A stretch of DNA of 64,000 nt from Melieria omissa (lineage: Eukaryota; Arthropoda; Insecta; Diptera; Ulidiidae), in contig OZ020267.1 in the NCBI GenBank assembly GCA_963971225.1, positions 90,075,648-90,139,647 of the forward strand. The letters are read 5' to 3'. A model generated the notes under the pieces. It made no database searches, was not told where the DNA came from, and saw nothing but the letters and a program-made list of their open reading frames with translations. Below are positions 39,606-50,017 of this stretch, piece by piece; the stretch's first letter is position 1; every line of letters begins with the position of its first letter. The position numbers and the translations under genes were made by a program.

Positions 39606-40111
39606 GAGCCTATTTACACGAGGGCTTTTCCCCCTGCGTTAAAAGTCATGCGTGACGAGTTTGTTGGCGAGAAGTGGTGAGAAGTCAGCGGGGTAGGCAA
39701 ACACGCACGGTCAGCGAATTCCAGGGGTTTTTTTGGCATTTGCTTTGCTCTTTTTCGCACTTTTCTTCAAATTTCAAACCGGCCGGACGCTTTGCTAACA
39801 ATTCTATTTACATCTTCCCTATTATTTAAATTTGAGCAGTTAATAGCCATTTCAGTGACTTCTAAAATATTTTCAATAATTTCTTCTTTGTTTAAATCAA
39901 TTTTTCTTTTAATAATGAGAATATCAAAAACTACGCGAAAATGTGAATGAAAGAAGATTGACCGCTTAAACGTCCAAAAAGCCAAGCAAAGTTGCAAGTA
40001 AAACAAGTCTTCATGTAAATGTCTTCATGTACATGCATGAAGATTTACGCAGCAACTTCAAAAGAGAGTTGCAAAAAACGCAGGGGAAAAAGCCTTCGTG
40101 TAAATAGGCTC
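39606..40111. mobile_element. 506 bp MITE with 35 bp inverted repeats
   Basis: Ends GAGCCTATTTACACGAGGGC and its inverse ..CTTCGTGTAAATAGGCTC, with about 33 of 35 bp matching, flanked by TAT on both sides. No coding capacity. The 3 bp duplication would suit a PIF/Harbinger-type MITE, though TAT is not the usual TWA core. Confidence 0.75.
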
Positions 40112-40824
40112 TATTCAATTGTTATCGAGGTGACCAAGGTGTATTAATAAGGTGATGGCACTACGATTCCCATGTATTTTGTTAGTGCTTTTGGGCAATC
40201 TCGTTGTCAAACTCAAATCAAAACACAAGCAACCCAAAAACAATTTTACCACTTTTTGACAATGGGATGCCCATTCTCGAAAAATCAAAAGAAAATCAGA
40301 AGAAACCAAAAGAGAATCATGATGCAATAATAAAAGGTGATGTACATTTTGACACGCCGGATTTGACACTCCCTTAACTCAATGTCGTATTTTAGAAGAA
40401 TGGAAAATGGGGAATAAAAAAAGGCCTTTTTAATAAAAAGTATTGAAACCACTACACAAGTAAGAAAAAGTCTCGGTTTTATAAGGGCCAAAAATATTTC
40501 ACTTTGCATAATCGCGTTATGGCATAAAAGCTTCGTTAAAAATATGCTTTCTAAGCTTCAAAATTAAAAATTTTGGATTGAAATACATATAAATATTTTA
40601 GCCAGATTTTATTTAAGTGCTTTTCAAAATAGCCATTTAACTTTTTCCTCTACCTCAACTTCATCACATTTGTTTGAATAAAGTATTTAAATAGTTTGTA
40701 CGATTGCCATTGGAACAGGCCGCAGTTCACGCTAATATATTTTTTCCTCCTTGATTTTCCAGCTTGATTTTAGCATTAGAAAATATTTTGAAATTGGCAC
40801 AACAGTTAGCCCAGGCGTATACCA

Positions 40825-41710
40825 TGATACAAATATAGAAGGTAGAACCGCTGTAATTTGTTTTGACACTAAACGTGTTTATTGACGTTTCTCGTATTTG
40901 TCAATAGCTTGGGTCGTGATGCCACTTCGTTGTAATACTAAATTAGGGCTATTTAAGGTTCTAAGGATTTTTAGATTTTTTTTAAAATAAACACGAAATA
41001 GACATTTCAATGTGACTAGTACATTTTGTTTAGTAATATTATGAACTGTTAGACAATCAACAACGCAATAAATAATACAAAGGTAAATTATTATGTAATT
41101 GTTTTTTTTTATTTCTTATTAATATTCATTTTTTTTTGTGTTTTCAAATTGCTGTTTAAAAACCGTATCCTAAAACATGTTCGGCCTAAAAAGAAACGTT
41201 TCGCAACACGTTGCTCTAAAACCAGGAACAACCCACCAAGCAACATGTGAGAAATAGGCAACTATTGTCAGTGCCAACAAATTGGCGACTCACCGATTAA
41301 TTGGCACGGCGACAAATTACAAAAACACTTTTTTTCTAGTACTTTGAAATATCGAATTGAACTATGTTTTGTATTTCAGTGAGATTGATCGTAATTGAAA
41401 AATGTTTATTCATTCGTCAACGGTTGATTCAAGCCTAAAACATCAAACACCAAAACTATAAGTATGATGAGTTCATTGCGGAAAATATACATACGGAACT
41501 AATACATATTCACATTTTGAGAATCTAAACTCAAAAACCTAAACAAAATACATTTCAATTTTGTTGACGTAAGAAAATGTTCAAGGGATTTTCTAACAAC
41601 AGTACGGTAGCACATTTTCAAAGAAGAACGTCAAAAACAGGTTTAGTGTCAGATGTGCAACATGGCGGCTGAGAAGAAGCAACGGCTCTACCTTCTATTT
41701 TTGTATCATG
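40825..41710. mobile_element. 886 bp inverted-repeat element with 9 bp duplication (Mutator-like?)
   Basis: Starts CATGATACAAATATAGAAGG and ends with the inverse ..TATTTTTGTATCATG. The inverted repeats run about 65 bp with gaps (shared GACACTAAAC inside). Both sides are flanked by GGCGTATAC (40816-40824 and 41711-41719), a 9 bp target duplication. Long inverted repeats and 9 bp duplications are features of Mutator-like elements, but no transposase is visible, so the class is an inference. Confidence 0.7.
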
Positions 41711-42150
41711 GGCGTATACGGACATGCAGGCCGCACACGCAGCACAGCTCAGTGTAGTTCAATTTTTTGTAAATAATGCAGTACCATATGACAGCGTATA
41801 CAGCGACATAGTCGCTTGCGGCGGAGAGACGTGCCTGCGCACAACTGCGTCTCGCTGTAGTTGAAATACAGTTTCCTACGCGCAGCCGACACATTCTCTT
41901 GCAAAAATTGAAGAATAATTTGAAAAAGTGCGTGGACAGCGCATATTACACTCATATATTATATAGGTTATATTTCAAAGTCTGATTCAGAAAATAACTC
42001 TTTTTACTGGGTTTATGGAATGAATACGGAACACGTGTGCTGGTTTTCCGAGATTCGTATACGCTGTTCAAACGTTTGCTGCGTAACACAGTTTAATTTG
42101 CGTTGTGCTGCCCTGTGCTGTGTTGCGCGGTCTGCGTCTCCGTATACGCC
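41711..42150. mobile_element. MITE with GGCGTATACGGA inverted repeats
   Basis: The left end GGCGTATACGGACATGCAGG and the inverse of ..GCGGTCTGCGTCTCCGTATACGCC form a roughly 40 bp imperfect inverted repeat. If the 886 bp element on the left is removed, the repeat extends to (A/G)TTAGCC(C/T)AGG on both sides. A second inverted pair (41879-41935 and 42162-42217, shared CAGCCGACAC and TTGCAAAAATTGAAGAA) crosses the right end. Two palindromic units are thus interleaved, and the true outer limits are uncertain. Confidence 0.5.
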
Positions 42151-42571
42151 TAGGCTAATCACGCACTTTTTCAATTAGTTCTTCAATTTTTGCAAGCTAA
42201 CGTGTCGGCTGCGCGAAGAAAATTTTGAATTTGAATTTGAGTTTGTTTACGAAAAATTCAAAACAAACAAACAAAAATTGGCCTAGTAATGCCCACTTTT
42301 TTTTGTGGGAGATTGTATCATTTTTAATACAATTTTTTGTTTTTTACTTGTAAAAAAAATAGTATCCGTTTCAAGAAGCATTACTAATTTGCTAAGGGAG
42401 CGTATATTGTCAAATTAGAACGAGACGGCGTCCAATGTACATCACCTTTTATTATTGCATCATGGAGAATCAGATGAAAAAAGTTTAATCAGCCGTGTTG
42501 CCACCACTACCTTATTAATGTGCCTTGGAGGTGACTATTGTTACGGTTGTCAGAATTGGGCTGTAAATAAC

Positions 42572-42738
42572 CAAGGCGAATTCATACCAGGTGATAGCGT
42601 TAAATGACAGTTTAAAATGAAAAAGCAAGCTTTGTTCTGATTGGCTGATTTTGACAATCTAAACCCAGAAAACAAAAATAAAATACATTGAAATTTTGTT
42701 TCTGTCCTTACGCTATCACCTGGTATGAATTCGCCTTG
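42572..42738. mobile_element. 167 bp hAT-type MITE
   Basis: Inverted repeats CAAGGCGAATTCATACCAGG (left) and ..CCTGGTATGAATTCGCCTTG (right), 28 bp nearly perfect, flanked by the 8 bp duplication TAAATAAC (42564-42571 and 42739-42746). Terminal CA..TG and 8 bp duplications are typical of hAT elements. Non-coding. Confidence 0.88.
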
Positions 42739-42746
42739 TAAATAAC

Positions 42747-43808
42747 CAACAATATATTATTTGGGATACTGCCTGAGTACGCTCTATGTTTCGTTACAAT
42801 CCGTTCTCCATCGCAATGCAGTTAAAGCTACTAAAGTAATCACCTGTGTGAGTTCTTCAGCCTTAAAGTAATCACATTAGACTAACGACTACGCGAAAAC
42901 ACTGAGTTATCAAGTTTCTTATTGACATTTTGTTAAGTAAACAATTGCATTTTTCATTAGGTTCAACACGGAACTGACAATTTAAAATTTATTTCCTTGC
43001 GGGTGTTAAAGACAACGCGCAAGTAGTTTGCGGATCGACGTTATTAGCGAAGGCTGTAGCAGTGTTAAGCTTTACATAATTTTTCAATAATGTATATGAT
43101 TGAGTTAGTAGCAAATATGTGTGATTCTAAGGATTTTGAACATTTATAGAACACAAAGTGTTACTCGCTTACCGCAAACTTTATTAAAGTACAGTGCGGT
43201 GATTTTACTAATGGCGAAAACTCCGGACTAAACAATCTAAGTAAAAAAAGCCCAAACGTAGAAAGTATACTCTATAGACGCCATCTTCACACCTAAACCC
43301 GTTTGATAGTTTACCGCCCGATACAGGGCGAAGTGTCTGCCAATAACAACCAAAATCTGAGCCAAACAGAATAAAAAGCTCAAATCCCCCTGCTTAGTGG
43401 TAGTGTTGTAATGTTTACAAGGCAAACGCAGTTGCAGTTCTTCAATATTACAGAAAAACGGGTCGCGGTCAAAAAGAGAATAATTGTTCATCCGTCGACG
43501 ATGTTCAGAAACCCCAATAGCTGCAGTGAGTCAGTCAGTCAGACAATGATAATAAACCGTGCTCAACCGAAGAACTCATTCAGATTCAGAGCCGCCATTG
43601 TTCAGCCGCTTAGAATAATAGCGTGTAAGTAGACAGCCCATAGCACCACTGATTGTGTGGGACAGTCGACTCATTAGTTGTATAAGTTATATGCATCGTT
43701 AGTTAAAGATATTTAGGGACGAACCGAACTCGAGGAACGGACTGAAAGTGAGTTGCGACTTTAAGAGATAGTCATTCAGTGGAGCTTTGATTGGACTCAG
43801 GACTAAAG
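42747..43808 (+). other. Upstream region of Maf1
   Basis: No coding exon recognised. The transcription start of Maf1 should lie here, but no convincing TATA box or initiator could be chosen. The strip 43500-43790 is richer in G+C and contains GAGTCAGTCAGTCAG (43527-43541). It probably holds the 5' UTR. Confidence 0.4.
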
Positions 43809-44623
43809 ATGAAGTTGCTGGAGAGCTCGCGTTTCGAAGCAATAAATAACGCGCTCTCTATCCAGACTGGCGGGAGTACGATCTTTGGTCGTATCGAAAG
43901 CTATTCCTGCAAGATGGTGGCCGCTGACAAAGCCTTGTATAAGCGGTTCACCGCTGAGACGCATGGCGTCGGTCCACATGATCTGCAGGCCCTGTCGCCG
44001 CCGCAGACGCTGGCCGATCTGTCGCCCAATTTCCACCGCAACAACAGCCAATCTGGTGATGAGGGAGTCATCTTGTGCGATACCATCTCGCGCAAGACAT
44101 TGTTTTATTTAATAGCCACGCTCAACGCATCTTTCGAACCGGATTATGATTTCTCCGACGCAAAGGTAGGAGTACATAGCACAGTACAAGATGACCTTGG
44201 ACTTTTACTGTTCACTTTGTCTTTACAGTCGCACGAATTCAGCAAGGAGCCTTCGTTACAGTGGGTCATGAACTCGGTGCACTCGAATCTGTCTGCTTTA
44301 GCGGGCGACCAGTATCAGGGACTGCGCCAGCCACTATGGGCAGCCATTGACGACGAAATCAGTTTGTCGGATTGCGACATCTACAGCTACAATCCGGACC
44401 TGAGTTCTGATCCTTTTGGAGAACCGGGCTGCCTGTGGTCCTTCAACTATTTTTTCTACAACAAGAAATTGAAGCGCATTGTCTTTTTCACTTGTCGTGC
44501 CGTTAAGTATGTAGCCATAAATTTCCACAATGTCAACGCATCTAAAGTTCTCTGAAACATAATTACAGCTCAATTTATGCTGGCGACACTTCCGATTTCG
44601 TCATGGAGGATGAAGTTTATTGA
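43809..44623 (+). CDS. Maf1: Maf1, repressor of RNA polymerase III transcription
   Basis: Three exons: 43809-44165, 44229-44506 and 44569-44623, giving 229 residues from ATG 43809. The introns are 63 bp (GTAGGAG..TTTACAG, phase 0) and 62 bp (GTATGTAG..ATTACAG, phase 2). Conserved Maf1 features: [17 protein letters not shown] and [15 protein letters not shown] (box A), [54 protein letters not shown] and [19 protein letters not shown] (boxes B and C), with an acidic end FVMEDEVY. Maf1 binds Pol III and blocks initiation when nutrients are short. Its activity is controlled by TORC1 phosphorylation in known cases. All splice sites and the frame are intact, so it is probably functional. A reading without the first intron removed stays open. 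Confidence 0.95.
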
Positions 44624-46315
44624 GCATTGCAGTCGCAACTTCCCCTTGGAACAACAGTTCCGACACCCAAAACAGTTACCCCATTGAATATGAGCTGGGT
44701 TCTCACAAACTCAGCTTGCGCGATTCGCTCATTCAATTTTGAAGCGGTTCTCATGCACACAAATGTCATAAAATCTTTACTGGTATACTTATAGGCATAA
44801 AGGCAGGTGAGAGCTGCGACGTGAGAATTTCTGCTCTTAAGTATACACGATGCCAGTTGAAAACAGTTTACTTTGAAGTCTTAGTTACGCGTATTACACA
44901 TACGCTATTAGTTGTATTCCGAAAAGTGGGATATGTCTGGCTACGTCCGACGCACACAGCCCCGTCGTATAAACAAGAGTTTACTCAACTCCATTTTTTT
45001 TTATACGCGACGTTCGTAAATTTTAAGTATCAATAATATGTAACAATATCAAAAGATAATCTCGTTCAAGCGGCGCAGTATTTGAATAGAATAAATACCC
45101 ATATAAAATTATACAGTATTATTTATTGAAGAGCGGTGAGATGGTGGTGCTCTTTAAGTTTAATATGTTTAAAAAATTGTGCCGAATGTTTGGATAATAA
45201 CGAAAAACCTATAGGTTTATATAACTGAGATATTACCGCAGTAAATGGCTTGTCGAGGTTATGACTTTTAGGAAGTTTGTTATGAGAAACATTTTGCTGG
45301 ACACAGTAACAGCGTTTTTGTACTGTTAGTACCTAAGCAGATGCCCATTTTGTGCTTATACATTGTTGCTTTTTAAACATACCAAGGTTGGTAGGTTAAA
45401 TCTGCTGTTTTTTCAACATGTGAAGAAGACGAACTAGAAATCAAACCTAGAGTTTTTTGTATGAAATGCATGGCCGCTGGATTATCTAGGCCGGCGAAGA
45501 ATACCAAACCAAATGTAAACACAATTTATCAACAAGGGTTGAAAAGCATTTTAATAATAACTGCGTGAAATTTACCCTAAAAAATTGCAAATCGCGGGGG
45601 ACCTACTGAGCGACTTTTCTGTAGGTATACTGAGTTGAGATCCACCAGGCGTTTGGCTGGATTGGCTCTAGTTTATGAGAAATCCGACTTTGAATTTTGC
45701 TCATTTCAGTCGAGTTCGTCGCTTAAGTCTTCAAATGTTTAATTGGTCCTAAATCGCTCTGAATATCGCTTTACTGTCTTCGGGAAGTTTGCAGATATTT
45801 TAACGACCAACAAATTTGCTTAAGACACCAATCCAAAAAAATACATTCAAACTGTGTTTTCGGCAAAAATGTCCCAAAAACCCCATTTTCGTCGAGGCAT
45901 AAAAGCAGTATAAAGAACCCTCTTGAAAAAAATAAATGAGTATGCTTTTATATAGAGGGTTGGATCCCGCATCTAACAAACTAAAAATGTTGCCTGGGAA
46001 ACGCCCATAAAAGGCGTGGCTCGGGGTCGAAGTTCATAGTTTATATCAGAAAAACTCAATTACAAGCATGTTCCAGCATTCACGCGATTTCAAATCGAAA
46101 CCGAAAATTTAAATCGCACGAATTGTTAAAGCCTGTTCTGAAATTCGTACGATTTATGAACAATTCGAAATGAAATTCGAATCAGCTGAGTCTTATATGA
46201 CAAAAATATTTCAATTCAATTTTTAAACAAAAATTTGAAAAAAATAGCGCTTTTACACTTGATGTACTTTATTTATACCAAAATGAATGGTACAGCAACG
46301 AAAAAGTAAGGTGGC
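44624..46315. other. Downstream region of Maf1, with one dispersed repeat
   Basis: No gene seen. 44624-45100 is the likely 3' UTR. About 45890-46045 is the inverse of the repeat at 35095-35285 (shared CCTGGGAAA, GGCTCGGG and TGTTAGATGCGGGATCC-type blocks, read inversely). The rest has no recognisable features. Confidence 0.4.
45090..45095 (+). promoter_or_regulatory. Possible Maf1 polyadenylation signal
   Basis: AATAAA about 470 bp downstream of the Maf1 stop, the first canonical hexamer I see on this strand after the gene. There is no direct evidence of use. Confidence 0.35.
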
Positions 46316-46862
46316 GTATTTTGAGGGACCGTTCTAATCCACTAGTGCTTCCGCAGCCACAAGCTGACCTTTCCCTGCATTGCAGATTTATCGCGGATTA
46401 CATGCTACAGAAGGACGCATTTTGGACGACGTGAAACCTTTTAAAATATCTCTCTCTGAACATTACAAGCTCCTCGTCAAAATGTATTTACCCTACCTCC
46501 CAACAACTCCATCACCTGTGTAAAGTATACAAATACTCGGGGGTATATCACCACCACACAAACATTTTTTTCTATTTTCCTCTTTTACTATAATCTGCAT
46601 AGATCATTTAAGGCTATCATGGAGTCTGGCTGTGCTTGCATAATAAATAGTGTAAACATTTAAAAAAATAAGAAAAATGTTTGTTTCTCCGTGGAGGTAC
46701 ATTTGTACCTATCCGAACATTCTAGTGTTAAGGTTTCTTGCTGAAGGAGGATTCCAACGTTCGATTGGAAAAGATACAGACATAGCGATTGGTAGAAGTA
46801 CCACATTCAAAATCATAACAGAGATGCTACGCATTTTAGAAAAAGTGCTTTGTCCAAAATGG
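46316..46862 (+). pseudogene. PIF/Harbinger transposase, N-terminal part
   Basis: 46316-46430 reads VRWRILRDRSNPLVLPQPQA and FIADYMLQKDAFWTT, the N-terminal pattern of HARBI1-like nucleases. After frameshifts and a diverged stretch, 46737-46862 reads FLAEGGFQRSIGKDTDIAIG and TTFKIITEMLRILEKVLCPK, the region just before the catalytic core. The frame is then cut at 46862 by an inserted inverted-repeat element and continues at 51813. No full catalytic triad is present. Confidence 0.75.
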
Positions 46863-47007
46863 ATAAGGGTCAGATGGGGGAAATGTAAACAAGGGGTAAA
46901 TGTAAACAGGGGTTATTTCATGCTTTTAAAATTAACTGCAGCAGACCATGACCCAAAAAAATATTAATTTAGCATGTAAATTAAGCATGTAAGCATGTAA
47001 AGTTTGT

Positions 47008-47079
47008 ACAGGGGGCAAGACATAGTCATTTGTTCTGACAGTCAAGCAGCCATCGAAGCACTTATCTCGTATGAGATTA
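47008..47079 (+). pseudogene. LOA-like RNase H fragment, left piece
   Basis: Encodes GQDIVICSDSQAAIEALISY, the second-Asp strand of an LOA-type RNase H. It is 5'-truncated and cut at AGATTA (47074-47079) by the CR1-like element. It continues at 51131. Confidence 0.85.
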
Positions 47080-47151
47080 TTTATTTATTTATTTATTTAG
47101 TCAATGAATAAACAATTCTTACAGACTAATAACAATATATATTCAAACAAT

Positions 47152-49905
47152 TCATTTAAAGAATGCAGCTAAGTTTCTTAAAACTAAGCTTTTAGGAAGC
47201 GCGAGATCAAGTTCAGGAACAGAATTTAAGTTGCAAAGAGCTCTAGTAATTGGAGCATTTTTGATATAATCAAATCTGCAGAACCCAACATTGAAATAAT
47301 CAATATGCCTGAGTGTGCGAGATGGTACAGAGAATGGGATTCTTTGCAACAACTCGGGACAGTCGACAGCGCCGTTTATGACATTGAATATGAACGAACA
47401 AGACAGATAGGAACGCCGGCCTTCCAGTGATTTAAGGTTAAGAAGCAAACAGCGGGAATCATAAGATGGGATAGGATCATAAAAGTTGAGGGAACGAAGG
47501 GCGAAGCGTAAGAAAACTTTTTGTATGCGTTCAATACGGTTAATGTGGGAAGCATGATAAGGACGCCAAATAAACGAGGCATATTCAAGGTTAGACCTAA
47601 CATAGGAGGAGTAAAGTGATTTAAGAGTATATGGGTCGGAGAAAGAAGAACAGTGACGACGAATAAACGCTAACATGGAATATGCTTTGGAGACGACAAA
47701 GTTGATGTGGGAAGAAAAGGACAACTTCGAATCGAAGAATAGACCAAGGTCCTTAAGCTCTTTCATCATCCCAAGAGTGGAGCCAGAAATAGTAAAATAC
47801 CTATACGTAGGGTTATCCTTCCTGGAGAATAACACATGAAAGCATTTTTTGATATTAAGAAACAGACGATTCTGTTCACACCACCCGTGAAGATTATCAA
47901 GGTCCGATTGCAGTGCAACAGAATCAGAAGGCGACCTTCTGATAATATATATCTTCAGATCATCAGCGTACAGAAGAAACTTAGCTGAGAGGAAGCAAGA
48001 GCCGATGTCATTAATGAACAGGACGAAGAGCAGTGGTCCCAAGATACTGCCTTGGGGGACTCCAGAGGAGGCCACAAAAGGCATGGAAGGAGTGTTGTCA
48101 ATTACAACGGTACAACACCTATTCGATAAGTAGGACCCGACCCACTTAAGAAAAGACGAGTGGATACCAAGGCGTTCAAGCTTAGAAACAAGGATACTGT
48201 GCGAAACTCTATCAAAGGCCTTTGCAAAATCCGTATAGATGGCATCCACTTCATGGCCGTCCTTAAAAGCCGCAAGACAATCCTCAGTAAATACTGCTAA
48301 ATTAGAAACTGTAGATCTGCCACTTACGAACCCATGCTGATTAGGGCAAATCAGATTGCGTACTGCAGGGACAAGTTTTTCCTTGACAATTCCCTCAAAG
48401 AGTTTTGAGACTGTAGTGAGCTTGGATATAGGTCTGTAATTCGAGACGTCATTTTTATTACCACTTTTAAAAATTGGAGTAATGGTAGCTTTCTTCCAAG
48501 CTTCAATGAAAACTCCTGAAGCTAGCGACTTGTTAAAAATATGTAATAATGGCTCAATGAGGGAGGAGCATTGTTTAAAGAGAATAGCCGAAAAACCGTC
48601 CGCGTCAGTTTGGGAGGAAGATTTCAAACTCAAGATGCCATTTTCAACATCGTCGTAAGACAATGTTAAAGACCCCAGAGAAAGGGAGGAATTAAAAGAT
48701 AGTGGACTGTCCAGAATAACATCAGCGTCAGAAACGAAATTAGAGCTGAAGAACTCAGCAAAGAGATTTGCAGCTTCTTCAGCAGAGCCGGCGATTTTAT
48801 TGTTTAGGAAAAGGGAATTAGGAATACTGGATGTCGATTTCTTAGATTTGATGAAACTCCAAAAGGCTTTTGGATTATTTTTAATGTTGGATTCATACTT
48901 ATTAATATAGCTTTTATAAAGTGACTTATCAAGATAATTAAACTTTTCCAAGTAGTATTGATAGGTATTAAAGTAATGGGAACTTTTGGTTGACTTGTAT
49001 TTCTTATAAAACTTATTTTTTAAATTTTTAAGATGTTTCAAATCTTTAGTGTACCACGGCCGTTTATAGACTTGTTCACGATGAGTGGGAATAGTCTGAA
49101 GGCAAATTTCAAACACCTTCGTTTTGAAAATATCAAAGCAGGTAGCCGCATCTGAGTTAGAGAACAAGTCAACCCAGTTCAGGCTAAGTAAGCAATCGTT
49201 AAAAGCGCGGAAATCACAGCGGTTGTAATTAAAGCTAACATTAAGATTTGTAGGCTTAATATTCAAAAATTCATAAAACTCTATGTCGATATTTAGCGGA
49301 GCATGATGCATACAAGCTGGAGAAATAAGATTAAAACATTCTGCAAGCTTACAATTAATATTGCTTGATACAAAAACTAAGTCTAGGATACGATTTAATT
49401 TATTTGTTATGCCGTTGATTTGAGATAAGTCGATATTCAGGAAATTATCAATAAGATACAGCTCAGTGGCACTGCTGACATTTGCGGGCGTTAGAGTGCA
49501 GGAGTTGCTCAAATGTGACCAAGAAATATTGTTTAAATTGAAGTCACCAAGGACGCAAAGTTGATCACTACCAAACTTATTGTACAGTGAACAAATATTG
49601 TCAACATGGGATTGATAAAGAGAATCGTTGCTGTTCGGTGGAATATAAGACGCGCATACTAGAAGTGCGGACGACGAACCCTGCACACGCACACATAGCT
49701 GGTCCAGGAGAGAGTCATCATTTAGGAGTGGGATGAGCGATGATCGAAGCTTACGACTGGCAGCAATTAGGACTCCTCCACCTCTAGTACATAGGGTCTT
49801 AATAGCATCACGATCCTTGCGATAGACGTCGTATAGATTTGAATCAAAGTATTCAGAATCAAAGAAATTGGAATTCAGCCAGGTCTCAACAATGACAAAT
49901 ATATA
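47152..49905 (-). CDS. ORF2 (endonuclease-RT) of the CR1-like element
   Basis: 846 codons are open from 49692. The frame extends upstream to about 49905, where a frameshift separates it from the true N-terminus (IRVYFHNVSGMRTKAESIRR, 50090-49905). Endonuclease motifs: ETWLNSNFFDSEYFDSNLYD (in the extension), LCVLGDFNLNNISWS and RILDLVFVSSN. RT motifs: NYRPISKLTTVSKLFEGIV, QHGFVSGRSTVSNLAVF, DFAKAFDRVSHSIL (first Asp), SGVPQGSILGPLLFVLFIND and LLYADDLKIY (YADD). The RT core has no internal stop, so apart from the one frameshift the protein looks intact. Confidence 0.92.
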   Translation of the reverse strand, partial: YIFVIVETWLNSNFFDSEYFDSNLYDVYRKDRDAIKTLCTRGGGVLIAASRKLRSSLIPLLNDDSLLDQLCVRVQGSSSALLVCASYIPPNSNDSLYQSHVDNICSLYNKFGSDQLCVLGDFNLNNISWSHLSNSCTLTPANVSSATELYLIDNFLNIDLSQINGITNKLNRILDLVFVSSNINCKLAECFNLISPACMHHAPLNIDIEFYEFLNIKPTNLNVSFNYNRCDFRAFNDCLLSLNWVDLFSNSDAATCFDIFKTKVFEICLQTIPTHREQVYKRPWYTKDLKHLKNLKNKFYKKYKSTKSSHYFNTYQYYLEKFNYLDKSLYKSYINKYESNIKNNPKAFWSFIKSKKSTSSIPNSLFLNNKIAGSAEEAANLFAEFFSSNFVSDADVILDSPLSFNSSLSLGSLTLSYDDVENGILSLKSSSQTDADGFSAILFKQCSSLIEPLLHIFNKSLASGVFIEAWKKATITPIFKSGNKNDVSNYRPISKLTTVSKLFEGIVKEKLVPAVRNLICPNQHGFVSGRSTVSNLAVFTEDCLAAFKDGHEVDAIYTDFAKAFDRVSHSILVSKLERLGIHSSFLKWVGSYLSNRCCTVVIDNTPSMPFVASSGVPQGSILGPLLFVLFINDIGSCFLSAKFLLYADDLKIYIIRRSPSDSVALQSDLDNLHGWCEQNRLFLNIKKCFHVLFSRKDNPTYRYFTISGSTLGMMKELKDLGLFFDSKLSFSSHINFVVSKAYSMLAFIRRHCSSFSDPYTLKSLYSSYVRSNLEYASFIWRPYHASHINRIERIQKVFLRFALRSLNFYDPIPSYDSRCLLLNLKSLEGRRSYLSCSFIFNVINGAVDCPELLQRIPFSVPSRTLRHIDYFNVGFCRFDYIKNAPITRALCNLNSVPELDLALPKSLVLRNLAAFFK

Positions 49906-50017
49906 TCATATTCCGAGTGGGAACTTAGCCGACGTATAGACTCCGCCTTAGTTCTCATTCCTGATACATTGTGAAAGTAGACACGGATAGATTGAGCATT
50001 GGAATTTTCAGCAACAG

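Larger units (their letters stand above)
39114..42563. mobile_element. Large inverted-repeat element with TAA duplication (PIF/Harbinger-like)
   Basis: The ends CAGCCCTATTCCGGCAC (39114) and the reverse complement of ..GTCAGAATTGGGCTG (42563) are flanked by TAA (39111-39113 and 42564-42566), the 3 bp duplication of PIF/Harbinger elements. The right inverted repeat (42437-42563) matches two separated parts on the left: 39114-39148 and 40118-40346 (shared TTAATAAGGT and ATGATGCAATAATAAAAGGT). The left arm has therefore itself been split by later insertions. No transposase was recognised. Confidence 0.55.

Noticed and set aside
43791..43808. An upstream start six codons before the Maf1 ATG
   Set aside because: The codon there is TTG. 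The first ATG (43809) gives the conserved MKLLES start.
44166..44228. Reading the Maf1 first exon through to 44555 as a single exon
   Set aside because: The extra 21 residues have no counterpart in Maf1, and GT..AG sites with a pyrimidine-rich end flank them, so splicing is the better model.
46677..46967. A 96-codon frame taken as one small gene
   Set aside because: Only its middle (FLAEGGFQRSIGKDT) is Harbinger transposase. The end from 46863 is inserted DNA and the start has no homology.
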